This document shows, piece by piece, positions 12,358-23,361 of a stretch of DNA of 64,000 nt. Where the stretch lies: contig CAJFCJ010000046.1 in the NCBI GenBank assembly GCA_904063045.1, positions 238,028-302,027 of the forward strand, in the 5' to 3' direction. Each line of letters opens with the position of its first letter. The stretch's first letter is position 1. The DNA is from Dimorphilus gyrociliatus (taxonomy: Eukaryota; Annelida; Polychaeta; Dinophilidae). Both the position numbers and the translations under genes were made by a program. The notes under the pieces were generated by a model that had not been told where the DNA came from, searched no databases, and saw only the letters and a list, made by a program, of their open reading frames with translations.

Positions 12358-13050
12358 GTAGTAGTCGAAAAACATTTAGAATAGTGCTTTACACACAAAC
12401 ATTGGTGAGATACTGTTCAGAGGATATTTGAATTTCACAACAAAGACTCACTAAGCAATAAACTCTAAATATTAGTGTGATTGTGATCTTTACCAGAACA
12501 TATTAATTTGCAGTAGGATAGTGTTTTAGATGGTTTTTGCTCAATGTGTTCAACAATTGACAAATTGTCCTGCATACTGCTCCAGAGAATGAAAATATCA
12601 TAGAAGTTGATCATTAAGAAGAGTGCACGACAACTGAAATCTTACAATAAGATAGTATTAGTGTAGTTGATGCCCAAAATCAAATATAGTTCTTTACTGT
12701 TTACTCTGTAATTGTTTATATTTCCTTCAATACTGAAAATCGGTGGAAAGAAGCCATGGGATTTGATTGGAAAAAAATATTCATGGTTTTATGGGTATGC
12801 ATCCTTGAACATGTGATGATAAGGCTGATAAAATGGGACATTATTTTTTGCACTTAATATTTGGATTTCTAGGATTGTAAATGAAATAGTTGTCAGAGGA
12901 TACAGTTAAAATTTAAGCCTATTTAGGGTGAAAATTTTTTTTGAAAGTGGAGAATTTTTACAAAATATTCATTCTTTAATAGTAAAGGAAGGACTCGGAT
13001 TAAAGTTAGATTCAACTTCACAAAGTTCAAAAATACCTGGACCAAAATGC
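12358..13050. other. Intergenic between two receptor relics
   Basis: No domain-bearing frame is visible on either strand. Confidence 0.45.
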
Positions 13051-15184
13051 CTACTGCTGGAAACTATCAGAGAGTAGTTTTATCTTTTTGTCAATAAAAA
13101 CAAGACTAATTGATGACAGTGTCGCAGCAAATGTCATTAGACTATCAAGATATCTACAAAAAGAACCCTTTCTCCAGCTGATATCTTCATCTAGGTAATT
13201 GTTACCATAATAACTATCCATTATTGCAATAATGAGAATGTAGAGACAGATACACAAGTCTCCAACAAGTAATGTTGATTGGTATACCAGTTTATTCTTC
13301 TGATAAATATGTAAAATAGATAGAGCTAATCAGTTTCCAACTAACCCAACAAAACCATAACACCAAAAGAGAATTTTATTTAAATTTGTTCCTTAAAGGG
13401 TTGAGCACGTCTTGAAAAGTATTGGCTGTAGTACACAGGAAATATCATTCTTGATATAGGCCCAAGCTAAACAGCACAGATTAAAGCTGATACTGAATAT
13501 TTTTTGAACTTTATCCAATTTGTGTATAATTGCATTTCCCTGTCCAAATGGAAAATCTGTTGAATTCATATGCAATTCTTTCAAGTTTGTCAAATGCATA
13601 AATATTTCTTTTTGAATTTCTTTTATTCTCTTTTTAGTTATTTTTAAAATCTTTAAACTTTTCAATTCTATTGAATAGTTTGAATGTAATTGAGTAATTC
13701 TTGTATAAGAAATATCAAGGAATCTCAGCAAATAATGGTTGAATTTAATTAAAAAGTCTATATTACTTATTGGATTGTATGACATATCAATGTGCTGAAT
13801 CAAATTTGATGAATTAGCAACATTCAAAGTTATCCACCTAGCAAGGCTTGTATTCCTAAGAGTGACAATGACAATATTTGGAAAGTAATCAAGTTTCATA
13901 GTCGTAAACTTTGTATTTTGAATATGGATTGATATGAAAGAAAATATTTGTCTTTTTAAGTCAATGTGAAATGGTCCAAGAATTGTCAATCCTTTGATGT
14001 GCTCATCAAATATTGTAAATTTGTAAGCTACATTTAACAGTTGCTTGTTGTGACAAAATAGACTGTAGGTGAGATTTTGAATGCAAATTCATTATAAATT
14101 GTTGGTTGAAAGCGTAAAAGTTCATTACTGCCATGTAAACAATTTATAATTCCATAACCAACAGGAAATGCTAAACTATATGTTTTTGATTTAAATTGAT
14201 AGTAAAAATTGGACATAGGCACTCTGACAATTTTCATATCTTAAAAAATGTTCAATTAACAAATAGACGGAGCTACTGTGGAAAACAGAATGTTGAAAAG
14301 TTGCCTGTCATATATGTTACATCTGGTTAGACAAATAGGGTTAAGTCTTGGGGTTAAGGTTTGCCATTTAGATCCATATGATTCTAGAGTTATTGAGTGA
14401 TAGCTTCTACTATCAAATCCATCAAAATCTTTATACAGATATCTCGCAAAACCTTTTATATCTTTTGTAAAGAAATAATTATTGGCAAAATTTCCAATTA
14501 AAATATGTGCAACTTTGTATTTATCTGGAATTTCTCCAATGAGAAAATATGTATTGTCATTAGAAACAAAGTTTGTTCCAACTGCCAATAATCCTTCATT
14601 CTTCAGGAAGCATTCAGAGGTTTTAAAATTGCATACAAATGCTCTGCACTCGAATACTAATTTACTCTCTTCTCCAAGAGATTGTGCTAAGCGTTAAAAT
14701 CTCAATTTGTCATTGAGACCATATTCAATTAAGTTGAAAACAATCTGCAGGAGAATTTCCCAATCTTGTACATTCATAATTATTCAAATTTCAATTTTGG
14801 AATGAAAGGACAAAAGCAAATGAATATTTCATTTTTGGATTATTTTGTAGATAATAAATAATCCTAAAGTGGCTATCATTTCTATTCTTCCATACCTGAA
14901 TTAGAATAGTACAATAGACTAAAATACAAGAAATTCATATATTGATAATTTATATTTGCAAAAACATATGAAAAAAATGTCAACTTTTCTATTGGAATGT
15001 TTTTTAAATTTAACAATTCAAAATATACTTTTCCATATTTCTTAATTTGTCTTTGCTCTACAGAATTGTTGTTCCATTGATTAGAAAATTGCCTTGACCA
15101 TAAAAGTCTCTTCCCCTCTGTTCCAGCCAATATCATTTGTACTTTGCATTTAAACTGACATAAAGATGTGTTTTTGTGTGACAA
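13051..15184 (-). pseudogene. Decayed LRR/7TM receptor gene (GRL101/RXFP-like)
   Basis: Reading the reverse strand, two poorly conserved ectodomain pieces (14256-14588, 14034-14237) precede an LRR block at 13393-13989. That block contains FPNIVIVTLRNTSLA, LIQHIDMSYNPISNIDF and LKSLKILKITKK, and ends in the cysteine hinge NLCCLAWAYIKNDISC. A TM1-like stretch follows (FWCYGFVGLVGN then a stop), then TM2-TM3 (CICLYILIIAIMDSYYGNNY, ISWRKGSFC). Stops occur after the hinge and inside TM1, and TM4-7 are not found. The hinge aligns with FELCCFAWKYAKKIEDC in the intact receptor at 45783-51684. The piece at 14882-15184 has no clear domain and may not belong. Confidence 0.75.
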
Positions 15185-15729
15185 TAGTAATGATTTATGG
15201 ATTGTTTATTAAAAAAAACAGAAAAGTTATCAATATGTCTTCTTACACTGTGACACAAAACTATATTTAAGGAGCATTAATTATTTATATAGAAAATATA
15301 GAATAATTGTTTTTTTTTTATCAATTATAACATTTCTGTGAAACCTTCAATTCTTTAACTCTTATTATTTGTTTACTGATGCTACTGTTCTCTATAAGTG
15401 ATCTATATTTGGAATATAAACCAGTTTTAAAACAGACGCTAATGGGGAGCAAAAAGAGAATTTTAGATGTACTCTATTTTCTTTTTCTATATTTAATTGC
15501 AGACCTATGTGAAACAAATGTTTTTGGTTTGTATTTTAAAAAACTACCACTTTGAGAGCTACTACAATCAAACAGTTTCATCTTTTACAGATAATGTAAT
15601 TGGCTATGAAAAATATGAAAAAGTAGAGTCTAGAGGTGATGACTTGTGGCTACAAACATTTACATCCACTACATACTTATCACCTCAATTTCTTTAAAAC
15701 TAAAAATAAATCTATAAAAAAAGAAGAAA
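15185..15729. other. Intergenic or possible upstream exon of LRR relic
   Basis: After a polypyrimidine/AG site (ending near 15502) a 60-codon frame runs to 15697 (NYHFESYYNQTVSSFTDNV). It has no recognisable domain. It could be a 5' exon of the LRR relic that follows, but I cannot show it. Confidence 0.3.
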
Positions 15730-16490
15730 TGCAAATAAATTGCACTAAATTGGAAAATTTAAATATAGAAGAGAAATGTTTATTTCCTTCTGCATTTTTA
15801 AAATTTGTGATGCACTTGTCTGTTCTTCAAGAACATTAAGAGTTGTAACTTTTTCTTTTTGCAATCTGACAAAGAATAAATCTAAAATGATTGGAAATAT
15901 CCTTAAAATGTTTCCTCAGCTAGGAGTAATTAATCTAAGAGGGAATTACAATATGGGTGATGGATTACTAGAAATTGGTGATGCACTTGAGCAATCATCA
16001 AACATATTAAGAAAATTAAACTTTTCTTTTTGTGATCTAACTGAAAATCAATGTAAAATGTTTAGAAATATTTTGAAAAATTATTCTCAGATTGAAGTAA
16101 TTAATCTAAGTTTCAATAAAATGATGGATGATGGATTATTAGAAATTTGTAATGCACTAGAGCAATCATCAAACAGATTAAGAGAATTAATTTTTTCTTG
16201 TTGTGATCTAACTGAAAATCAATGTAAAATTTTTGGAAATATGCTAAAAAGTTGTTCTATGATTGAAGTAATTTATCTAAGTGGGAATAAATATATGGGT
16301 AATGGATTATTAGAAATTTGTGATGGACTTACACAATCATGAAGCAGATTAAGAGAGTTAAACTGTTCAAACTGTCATCTAACTGAAAATCAATTTCAAT
16401 TATTTGAAAATATGTTGAAAAATTGTTCTAGGATAGAAGTAATTAATTAAAATTGGAATCATAATATAGGTTCATTAATGCTTTTTACGA
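15730..16490 (+). pseudogene. LRR (ribonuclease-inhibitor type) gene, broken
   Basis: A 188-codon frame (to 16342) holds about three 57-residue double repeats of the pattern CDLTENQCKxFxNxLKxxSxIE, then VINLSxNxxMxDGLLEICNALEQSSNxLREL. A TGA at 16340-16342 interrupts a fourth unit that continues in frame (RLRELNCSNCHLTENQF, RIEVIN then TAA). The repeats form an alpha/beta solenoid for protein binding. No N-terminal signal, NACHT or TM segment is visible, so the gene is partial as well as interrupted. Confidence 0.75.
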
Positions 16491-17318
16491 AAGTATCACA
16501 AAAAAACTACTATATTTATATGTCTGTTTAACTGGTATAGATACCTTTTAGATGATATTGTTGGTCAACTTCCTGCTGATGTTGCTATGGGTCATTCTTC
16601 TTTAATTAATAGGGAAAAGCTTACTTCTTTCCTTTTTTACTGTTTAATATCCTTTCTTGTATCCTTGTTAGGTAAAGCATAATCTAAAAAGGGTCAAAGC
16701 TTTTAAAAAAGGCAAAGACTTTATGTACAATGAAAACAAAGGACCAAAAAAATAACAATTAAAGAATTTACATCAATACTTCAAATTTTCCCTCTTTAAT
16801 ATTGATTTTTCAAAACAAACTCTTTCTTTGACTGAAACCATCATGATGAGGAAGGTATACTTTGACTGCTTTAGATAATGGTTACAGACTGACAAGCTTT
16901 GCAAATGCATCTGCAATGTTCCATTATTATTGTTTTCAAATATCAATATATCTATACTTCTAAGTCTTCACCATGTTTTAGAGATACCCATTTATAATAT
17001 TTACTGATTAAATCATAACAAGTTTACACAGACATTAACAATTTAAAAATTCACATATTTTTAATTACATATCAAACATTCCACAAAATAGAAAACAAGA
17101 ATTTTATGTTAAAATGATAATGAAGACAAAAATTTGAAATTTCAATACAATTTCAAAATGGCGTCGATAGGAAAGGTCAATAAACATGAAAATGCAAAGT
17201 TAGGTTAAGATTTGAAGTAAAGAATCTTCAAAATATACTTTCATTTTGACCTAGATTTTTGTTTTTAATGTAAACAACAACTGGAAATTGAAAGTGATAA
17301 ATTCTCTTTTTTAGAATA
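16491..17318. other. Diverged outer flank of the large palindrome
   Basis: There is no gene. The part from about 16950 to 17318 is recognisably homologous, inverted, to 29226-29620. Examples are AAAATGGCGTCGATAGGAAA near 17155 against its mirror near 29360, and TACCCATTTATAATATTTAC near 16985 against its mirror near 29550. The similarity is much lower than inside the arms. Confidence 0.65.
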
Positions 17319-17388
17319 TAGATAAAACTTTAAAATACTAAAACATCAAATTAAATAATAAAGATTACTGTTTAACCTATTTGAAAAA

Positions 17389-18240
17389 TTGGTAATGGAA
17401 AATCAATTATTTAATATCTGTCAAGAGCTTGAAAAATCCTCTAATACTTTAACCACAATTGATTTTCAACAGTGTTATTTAAATGAAAGGCTAAGTATAC
17501 AGATTGGAAATTTTTTAAAGAATTGTTGCAGAATAGAATCAATGAATCTATGTGGAAATAGGAACATGGGTATTGGATTATTGAATATTTGTGATGGATT
17601 AAAAAATGTCTTCAAATTCTTTAAAGAAACTTGATCTACAGAACTGTAATTTAAATGAAAAGCAAAGTGAAAAGATTGGATATTTACTTAAACACTGCTC
17701 CATATTAGAAACAATAAAGATATCAAGGAATGAGCTTAGAGGTAAAAAGATATTAAATATTTGCAAAGGGCTGAAAATGTCATCAAATACACTGAAAAAT
17801 CTGGAATTTATATTGTGTTTTTTGAAAGAAGAACAAAGTAGAGAGATTGGAAACTTGTTACAAAATTGTTGTAGAATAGAGACAAATAAATCTATCTTGG
17901 AATCAGAAAATTGGTAATGGAATATTTCATATTTGTGAAGGGCTGAAAATGTCATCAAGTACCTTAAAGAATCTCGATTTAGAAAGGTGTGATTTAAATG
18001 AAGAACAAGCTACAGAGGTTGGACTTTTACTAAAGCATTGCTGTAGATTAGAAACAATAAATCTATCTTGGAATAGAGAATGGGTAATGGAATATTAAAT
18101 ATTTTTGAAGGACTTCAAATGTCATCAAATACTTTGAAGTGTTTTTATTTAGTCCATTGTGATCTAAATGAGGAACAAAGAACAGCAATTGGAGATCTGT
18201 TACAATATTTTCCCAAAATAGAAGTAAATCAACAGCAATA
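17389..18240 (+). CDS. LRR gene exon (ribonuclease-inhibitor type), left-arm copy
   Basis: The coding sequence holds about five 57-residue double LRRs. One half of each unit reads LKKLDLQNCNLNEKQ...IGxLLKHC and the other ETINLSWNxxMGNGILNICEGLKMSSNTL. The left copy is broken by single-base changes near 17606, 17884 and 18080. At each of those sites the right arm (28298-29150) has the in-frame length. The right arm is broken at two other sites where the left is in frame. This suggests a functional exon with sequencing or assembly indels rather than true decay, but I cannot exclude two damaged copies. No signal peptide or TM is visible; an upstream exon is likely missing. Confidence 0.6.
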
Positions 18241-18470
18241 GATTACAAATGTATCTAGGTTTTACCTTATGTAAGGCAATTAGCAATGGCTTAATTTGCA
18301 TTTTGTTTATATATGGGCTCCACTTTTTGTAAAAACAATCTTTCAAAAGAAAAAAAAATCTATGATATGGTTTTGATATTAAGAGGAATTCTTTTATTGA
18401 AGAGCTCATGATCTTAATCTTTTTCTCATCAACTCTCAAATCTAAATCTCCTATGAAGTACTTTTACAAA

Positions 18471-18655
18471 TAACCCTAACCCTGAGGCTAGATTTTGGAT
18501 TGAAATATAGTCAGGAAGAAGAAGACAGCAACTAATTCCTACATGGGAGGGTCTCCCCTTAAGGTTAGGGCTATTGGAAAAGGTTAGGTATAGTCAAGCT
18601 CTGGGTTAGGGCTAGGGTAAAAGCAGCAATTTATGGACGTTTTCTGTCGCATCCT
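18471..18655. mobile_element. TTAGGG-bearing MITE, palindrome copy (left)
   Basis: It shares GGAAGAAGAAGACAGCAACT, AAGGTTAGGGCTATTGGAAA and GGGTTAGGGCTAGGGTAAAA with the other copies. It ends in the family terminus TTTATGGACGTTTTCTGTCG. The left terminus is missing. An identical copy lies in the right arm at 27893-28075. Confidence 0.75.
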
Positions 18656-18742
18656 AAAGCTATCTGTTTTGTTGATAACATACTTTTTTTAAATCTTGCT
18701 AAGGTGCTAAATGAAGGAAGGAAAAGAGTTTAGATGATGAAA

Positions 18743-18988
18743 TTATACAGAATGACAGTTTTTCTGTTTGAGTAAAACCCACTCCCTACCACTTTTAGGC
18801 CTTTTCTTACCACAATTCACTTCATCATCACCAAGTGGACAGTGTTTCAATTCATCACAAACAAATTTGATGTCAATGCAATATTGATATGTTTTACATC
18901 TGTATTGACAAAATAAACATTTCTTATGAATATTACAATTTACATGTTTTCCCTTATGTTTTGAAGAAAAGAATATTAATCTTTCCAT
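18743..18988 (-). pseudogene. LDLa module fragment (left arm)
   Basis: The reverse frame carries CQYRCKTYQYCIDIKFVCDE, then CPLGDDEVNCG. This is one LDL-receptor class A module with its acidic calcium cage (D..DE). After the last cysteine the frame runs on without a domain. It looks like an orphan exon of a receptor such as the one at 45783-51684. The right-arm copy has lost one A in the module and is frameshifted there. Confidence 0.65.
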
Positions 18989-19611
18989 ACTGTCGTATTT
19001 TATCTCACATAATTCACTAAAATAAAATCATTTTTTACTAATACTCTTTACCAGGTTTCTCCTACTACTTACGTAACATATGAACACTCATTTATTAATT
19101 GTTTTTTCAATTTCCTATCATAACAGATGTTCATTTGGGAATATTGAATAAATCCATAGAAAATGCATTGCGAAATACCATCGCATACCGACCTACTTGG
19201 AATTCAATATCCATATTTACCCAAAAGATTTGAGAATGAAAAAGAGAAAAAAGAATGTTCTTGTGGGGGGTTCAATACCATTTTAAGGGTATGTTTTCTT
19301 GACTCATAATCATTCCTATCCCAGGAATCAATGATAGTCTTTTTATTAATTGGAATTGCAGTTTTACAGTATGCTAAATAATTTCTTTGTGTACAAGATG
19401 AACAGCAATTTCTGTAAACCTAACCCTAATGTACTTTGTATTTGATACTAAAATAAACGAATGGCTTCAATTCGAATCTTCTACTTTTAAAATTAAAATC
19501 TAAGAGCTTCAACTCTATTCTTGGCAAAAATCCAAAAACTCTTTGGAACAAAATCAATAAGATCTAATTAATTTACTTTTGAAAGAGATTGTAAATTGAA
19601 TCCTTATGTAT
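18989..19611. other. No gene seen (palindrome arm)
   Basis: There is no domain-bearing frame. The sequence is essentially identical to its mirror in the right arm (about 26937-27510). Confidence 0.45.
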
Positions 19612-20697
19612 TCATCTCATTTTTAAATGGAATATTAGTTTACAATAGGTGTCGCTGCTCCTAATTCCATATCCATTCGTTAGCGTATATTCTATAATAT
19701 TAGTGGTTTTCTCTAAAGGTACGCAGGTGGAAGGATAACCTTCAAGTGTTGCGTAATACGAATGACTTTTGCACTGCGTATCATAACTTTTCACCTTTTT
19801 TCCCTCTAGAAAAGAATGACGGATTAGATCTGAATGAATTATTGAAGTATCTTATCCCTACCGATATCAGTTATGGCAAAGTGATTAATCCTATTGGTTA
19901 ATCCATTCTTAATTAGTATTTGTCTTATGTCTAGAGTAATGGCGACTTCAATGCTATGAATATGAATGTTTCGTAGCCTTTACCCATACCAATTGTTATC
20001 AGTGTCTCTGATAATTCAATCCAAAAATTTGTCCAATCAGTGCAAGAGATCAATTTAGCAGAGTTGCTTAGAATTTTACTTTCAATTGTCGGATTCATTA
20101 CGTGTATTGATGAAATTCTCTTATTGCCAATAATCTCATCCAGCCGAATTGTTGATATAATTGAAATTTCATTTTTTAGGCTAATTACCATTGTTGAACA
20201 ATCATTCAGTTGACCTTGACCTTTAACCTTGAACCTCATAGCTCTAAAACCTAAAACCCTAATGAATATTCATACCTTTTGTAAAGACATTGACGTATTG
20301 AAATCCAACAGTTTCGTCAATGTAAACGTCTTTTATAACAAGATTTAAACCCGATTCTATATCAGGAGTATTTGTATATTTGAAACAATACATTTTAAAG
20401 CCAGCAACATCGGATAGGTTTACTACCTGAGTGAAACCAGAACTCCATTCGACCTTGACACTTGCTATCCTTTCATCAAAGTTGAGCCTGTTTATAAACA
20501 AAGTTGAATGGAAATGTCAAGTAAAGGAAATAGCATAAGACCCGTGTGATAAACATAAGAATTCCGTCCCCGTCTTCGACCAGAATACAAGTTAACCTAC
20601 TCAATGAAATTGCTGTAGTATTGCAGTATTCCAAAAGAAATAGAAGGAAGGCGAAAGTTTTTGTCATAATTTTCATTGCAGTTCGCTTCTTTTCCAT
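19612..20697 (-). CDS. Small secreted protein, four exons, left-arm copy
   Basis: Exons 20697-20555, 20487-20276, 20241-19862 and 19805-19612 have GT-AG borders and matching phases. The product is about 310 residues. It starts with a signal peptide (TFAFLLFLLEYCNTTAISL) and continues with a sandwich-like segment (LNFDERIASVKVEWSSG ... QYVNVFTK) that loosely recalls a fucolectin/F5-8C domain. The third exon (NDCSTMVISLKNE ... TDWTNFWIELSETLITIGMG) loosely recalls the farnesoic-acid O-methyltransferase-like lectin domain. Both assignments are tentative. Exon 3 has lost one base relative to the right copy near 19940, shifting its end. Exons 3-4 differ strongly from the right-arm copy, while exons 1-2 are almost identical. 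Confidence 0.6.
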
Positions 20698-21304
20698 TTT
20701 GCAGGAGAATCTTTACATTTTTTTTTTGGAAAGAAGTCTTTATAAAGTTTTCTACAGCAATCGATTGTTGCCATGGTTATTACCACTTTTAAAGCTAAGG
20801 CTATGAAAATAATTTTTCTAAATGATATTAATTAATAATCATCTTATCGTTATTGCAATTCAAAACTTATTTACATTGGTTTCGTTATAAGAAATGTCAT
20901 ATGATCTCTCTTGAATTGCACCTTAAGAAAAGAGCACAATCATCAATTTCCATTAAGTATCAATAGAGAAAAAAATCAATGAATAACAGACTAATTAAGA
21001 GTGTAAATACTATTACAAAAGTCCCGCCAACTCATTTCTTTTTAAGTAAACAATAAAGAGAAAACAGCACTAAACCTTTTTGACCTGATTTTCGCTGACC
21101 TTTGTGACCTCTTAAGCCTTAACCTAATTTTCAACAGCAATGCCTTTATCGCAAATCTACTAAAGCTGCTAAAAGTAATATTTCATTTATCCTGTTTGAA
21201 TGTATTATCCTTAATAATTCATACATTAAATTAGTAAAATTGGCTTTGTCAGCACTTTTTGAATTCTATAAAATAAATCCTTTTTGAAAAGTTTCAATGT
21301 TGTT
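20698..21304. other. No gene seen; 5' flank of secreted-protein gene
   Basis: This lies between the start of the secreted-protein gene (reverse) and the LTR. No motif or frame is supported. Confidence 0.45.
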
Positions 21305-23183
21305 GTACAACTTTGGTTATATTTTACATGGTTGAACTGTATTATTTGATGCAACTTATACATGTCCATCTTAAAACCTACGCAAGAAAATGCTATAACA
21401 TTGGGCAAACATAAGTCTGATTAGTCAGCTTCAAGGCTCATCTTTAATCACCAATAAAGGTTTGGCCAAGTTATAATTTAATTAACTTGCCTAGGGTGTG
21501 GCCAAGTTATAATTCAATTAACCTTCCTAAATCTTCAACCTTGTAACATCCTGTTACTAAACATAAATATGAACTACACATTTCAGCAACTGTAAAGTGA
21601 TGATTGGATGTTAGAGGCAAACCTCAGAGTAAATAAATCCTCACTATTCTCATTCTGCATGCGGCTTCCATCTGGATCCAAGGACCTGGGAAGATAACCT
21701 GGAAACAACCTCCACTGGAACCATCCATCTACTCCTCAACATTGGAAGACAGTTTGGTAATTTGGCAACCTGCTTTTACAAACTATCTACTCTGCTATTG
21801 AACTCTCATATTGTTACTTGCTTAAGTATTATCATTGCGAATAAACCATTTTAATTTAAACATTTGCTTAAAGGTTCGAGTAGAACCAGTATTGTTATAA
21901 CTTGCAAACGCATAGGTTTTGCCAGCAAGAGCAGTACAAATTTGGCACAGTCGACAGGATAATATTTTGGTTTATTCAAAAATCTGGAGAAAGTAAATAT
22001 GGCAGAAGGAGGAAATGGAAATGCCACTGGGGCAGTTACAGACTCTAACCCTTCAACCCCACCAACTCCAACAATTGCAATTCAGCCAGCAGAAATGTCA
22101 GAAAGGCAACAAAGACTAATTGAAGACTATGATAGATTGGTGAGTGAAATGAAAAGAAATCGAATCACAATTCCAACAGATCATGGAGATGGAACACATC
22201 ACGCAGCACAGAACCCAAATGTTGATATCACAACAGTAATTCAAGCATTAAGGGCTGCTTGGGACCGCCCTCAAAGAACTATTCTCAAGTTGCATGATGG
22301 AAGCAAGGAGTGTTCAAAATTCAAGGAAGACTTTAATCAGGCATGTGATGCTTATGGTTGGATTGGTGAAGATGTTGTGAAAGCAAGTCTTTTAGATTAT
22401 TTAACTGGCCCTGCAAAGGATTTGGTGTTGGCTCTGGATGGAGAGCCTACTGTAGAGGAAATATGAAAAGCCCTCCATGACGAATTTGATCTGGATCCCT
22501 TGGAGTATCAAGAGAAATTGCTTAACTTAAAGCAAATGAATGGCGAAAGTGTGGTTCAGTTTGTTAATAGAGCAGTACATTGTAAATATTAAAATATTGT
22601 TGTTGGATATTCAACCTTCTATACAGTAAATCAAGTTTGTATAAACATCTTGAAGCGTCATTTAACAATTAACTTTACTCAGCACTTTAATTTTCTGTCT
22701 CTAGATGTTGCTTTTGTTGTATAAAAATATGGAAGTAAAGATTATATTCCAGATCTACTGAAAATTCCTCTGCAATTGAAATTGCATTGAATGACAGCTC
22801 TATTAACTCCTACATGATTGATTTTTCAGTGGTTGTACTTTGTTGTATTGTAATTGTTGGAATTTCTCGCTTCTTCAGAACAGTATTCGTCCTCTTCAAT
22901 CATTTATCAATTGAGCAAAGTACTCAAACAAATAGAACCACATGTGCCACTGCAGCAGAGGCCTGCCCAGCAGCATCTGGTATTGCCTAAGATGTAACAA
23001 ATTTCACATGCATCTTTTCTGTGTTCTTTGTTAACTTCATAGTGGCTCCATCTAATATGGGCAAACAATCTATTTCCTACGAAATAGAGTTCTTTCTAAA
23101 GTTCTATAATCTTATTCTAACGAAATAAAAGACTTTCAAAAGTTGCAGCATTATAATTGCCACAAAATAGAAGTTATTCTAAA
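21305..23183 (+). mobile_element. Ty3/gypsy-like retrotransposon remnant (LTR, PBS, gag, NC, protease start)
   Basis: The 5' LTR is 21305-21938 (TGTACAAC...GCAGTACA). Four bases later a primer-binding site, TGGCACAGTCGACAGGAT (21943-21960), matches 17 of 18 bases of the complement of a CCA-tailed tRNA-Ser(AGA) 3' end. A gag frame starts at 21999 and is open to a TGA at 22466. Gag-like coding continues, interrupted, through a tail (LSKVLKQIEPH) and a degenerate zinc knuckle to a protease-start-like NMGKQSISYEIE near 23060. There is no reverse transcriptase, integrase or 3' LTR, so the element cannot move on its own. The palindrome spacer begins where it ends. Confidence 0.85.
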
Positions 23184-23361
23184 AACCTTTATATTTGGTT
23201 CAACCCTAACCCGTATCAATATGCTTTCTGCTCAAAATATAAATTATTGTATTCTGTTAACTAAGATTTAACATTAAAGAGAATTGAAAAGAAAAAGATT
23301 TTGTATGTCTACACTTAGACATAATGACATATTGATATTTAGACTTTAGATATAAATGAAC
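23184..23361. other. Spacer (loop) of palindrome 1
   Basis: This 178-nt single-copy sequence lies between the two arms. It holds no gene. It includes CAACCCTAACCC near 23200. Confidence 0.85.

Larger units (their letters stand above)
17319..23183 (+). repeat. Left arm of giant palindrome 1
   Basis: This arm of about 5.87 kb is the reverse complement of 23362-29219. It is nearly identical by eye apart from scattered single-base indels and one diverged block (19645-20251 against 26286-26902). The spacer is 23184-23361 (178 nt). It contains, in order: LRR gene, MITE, LDLa fragment, secreted-protein gene (reverse) and gypsy remnant. Confidence 0.92.

Noticed and set aside
21999-22466. The gag frame as a cellular gene, because it is open and starts with a good ATG.
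   Set aside because: It sits directly after an LTR and primer-binding site, ends at an internal stop shared by both arms, and is followed by degenerate gag and protease sequence.
22569-22583. Eleven bases of gag (AGAGCAGTACA) equal the LTR 3' end and are followed by TTGT, the same four bases that precede the 5' LTR, suggesting a deleted element with target duplication.
   Set aside because: Gag-like coding, a zinc knuckle and a protease start continue in order beyond this point, so the match is more likely chance within gag. A family consensus would decide.
23184-23361. The palindrome loop as an origin of replication or RNA hairpin gene.
   Set aside because: No motif beyond AT-richness and a CCCTAACCC string; nothing specific supports either idea.
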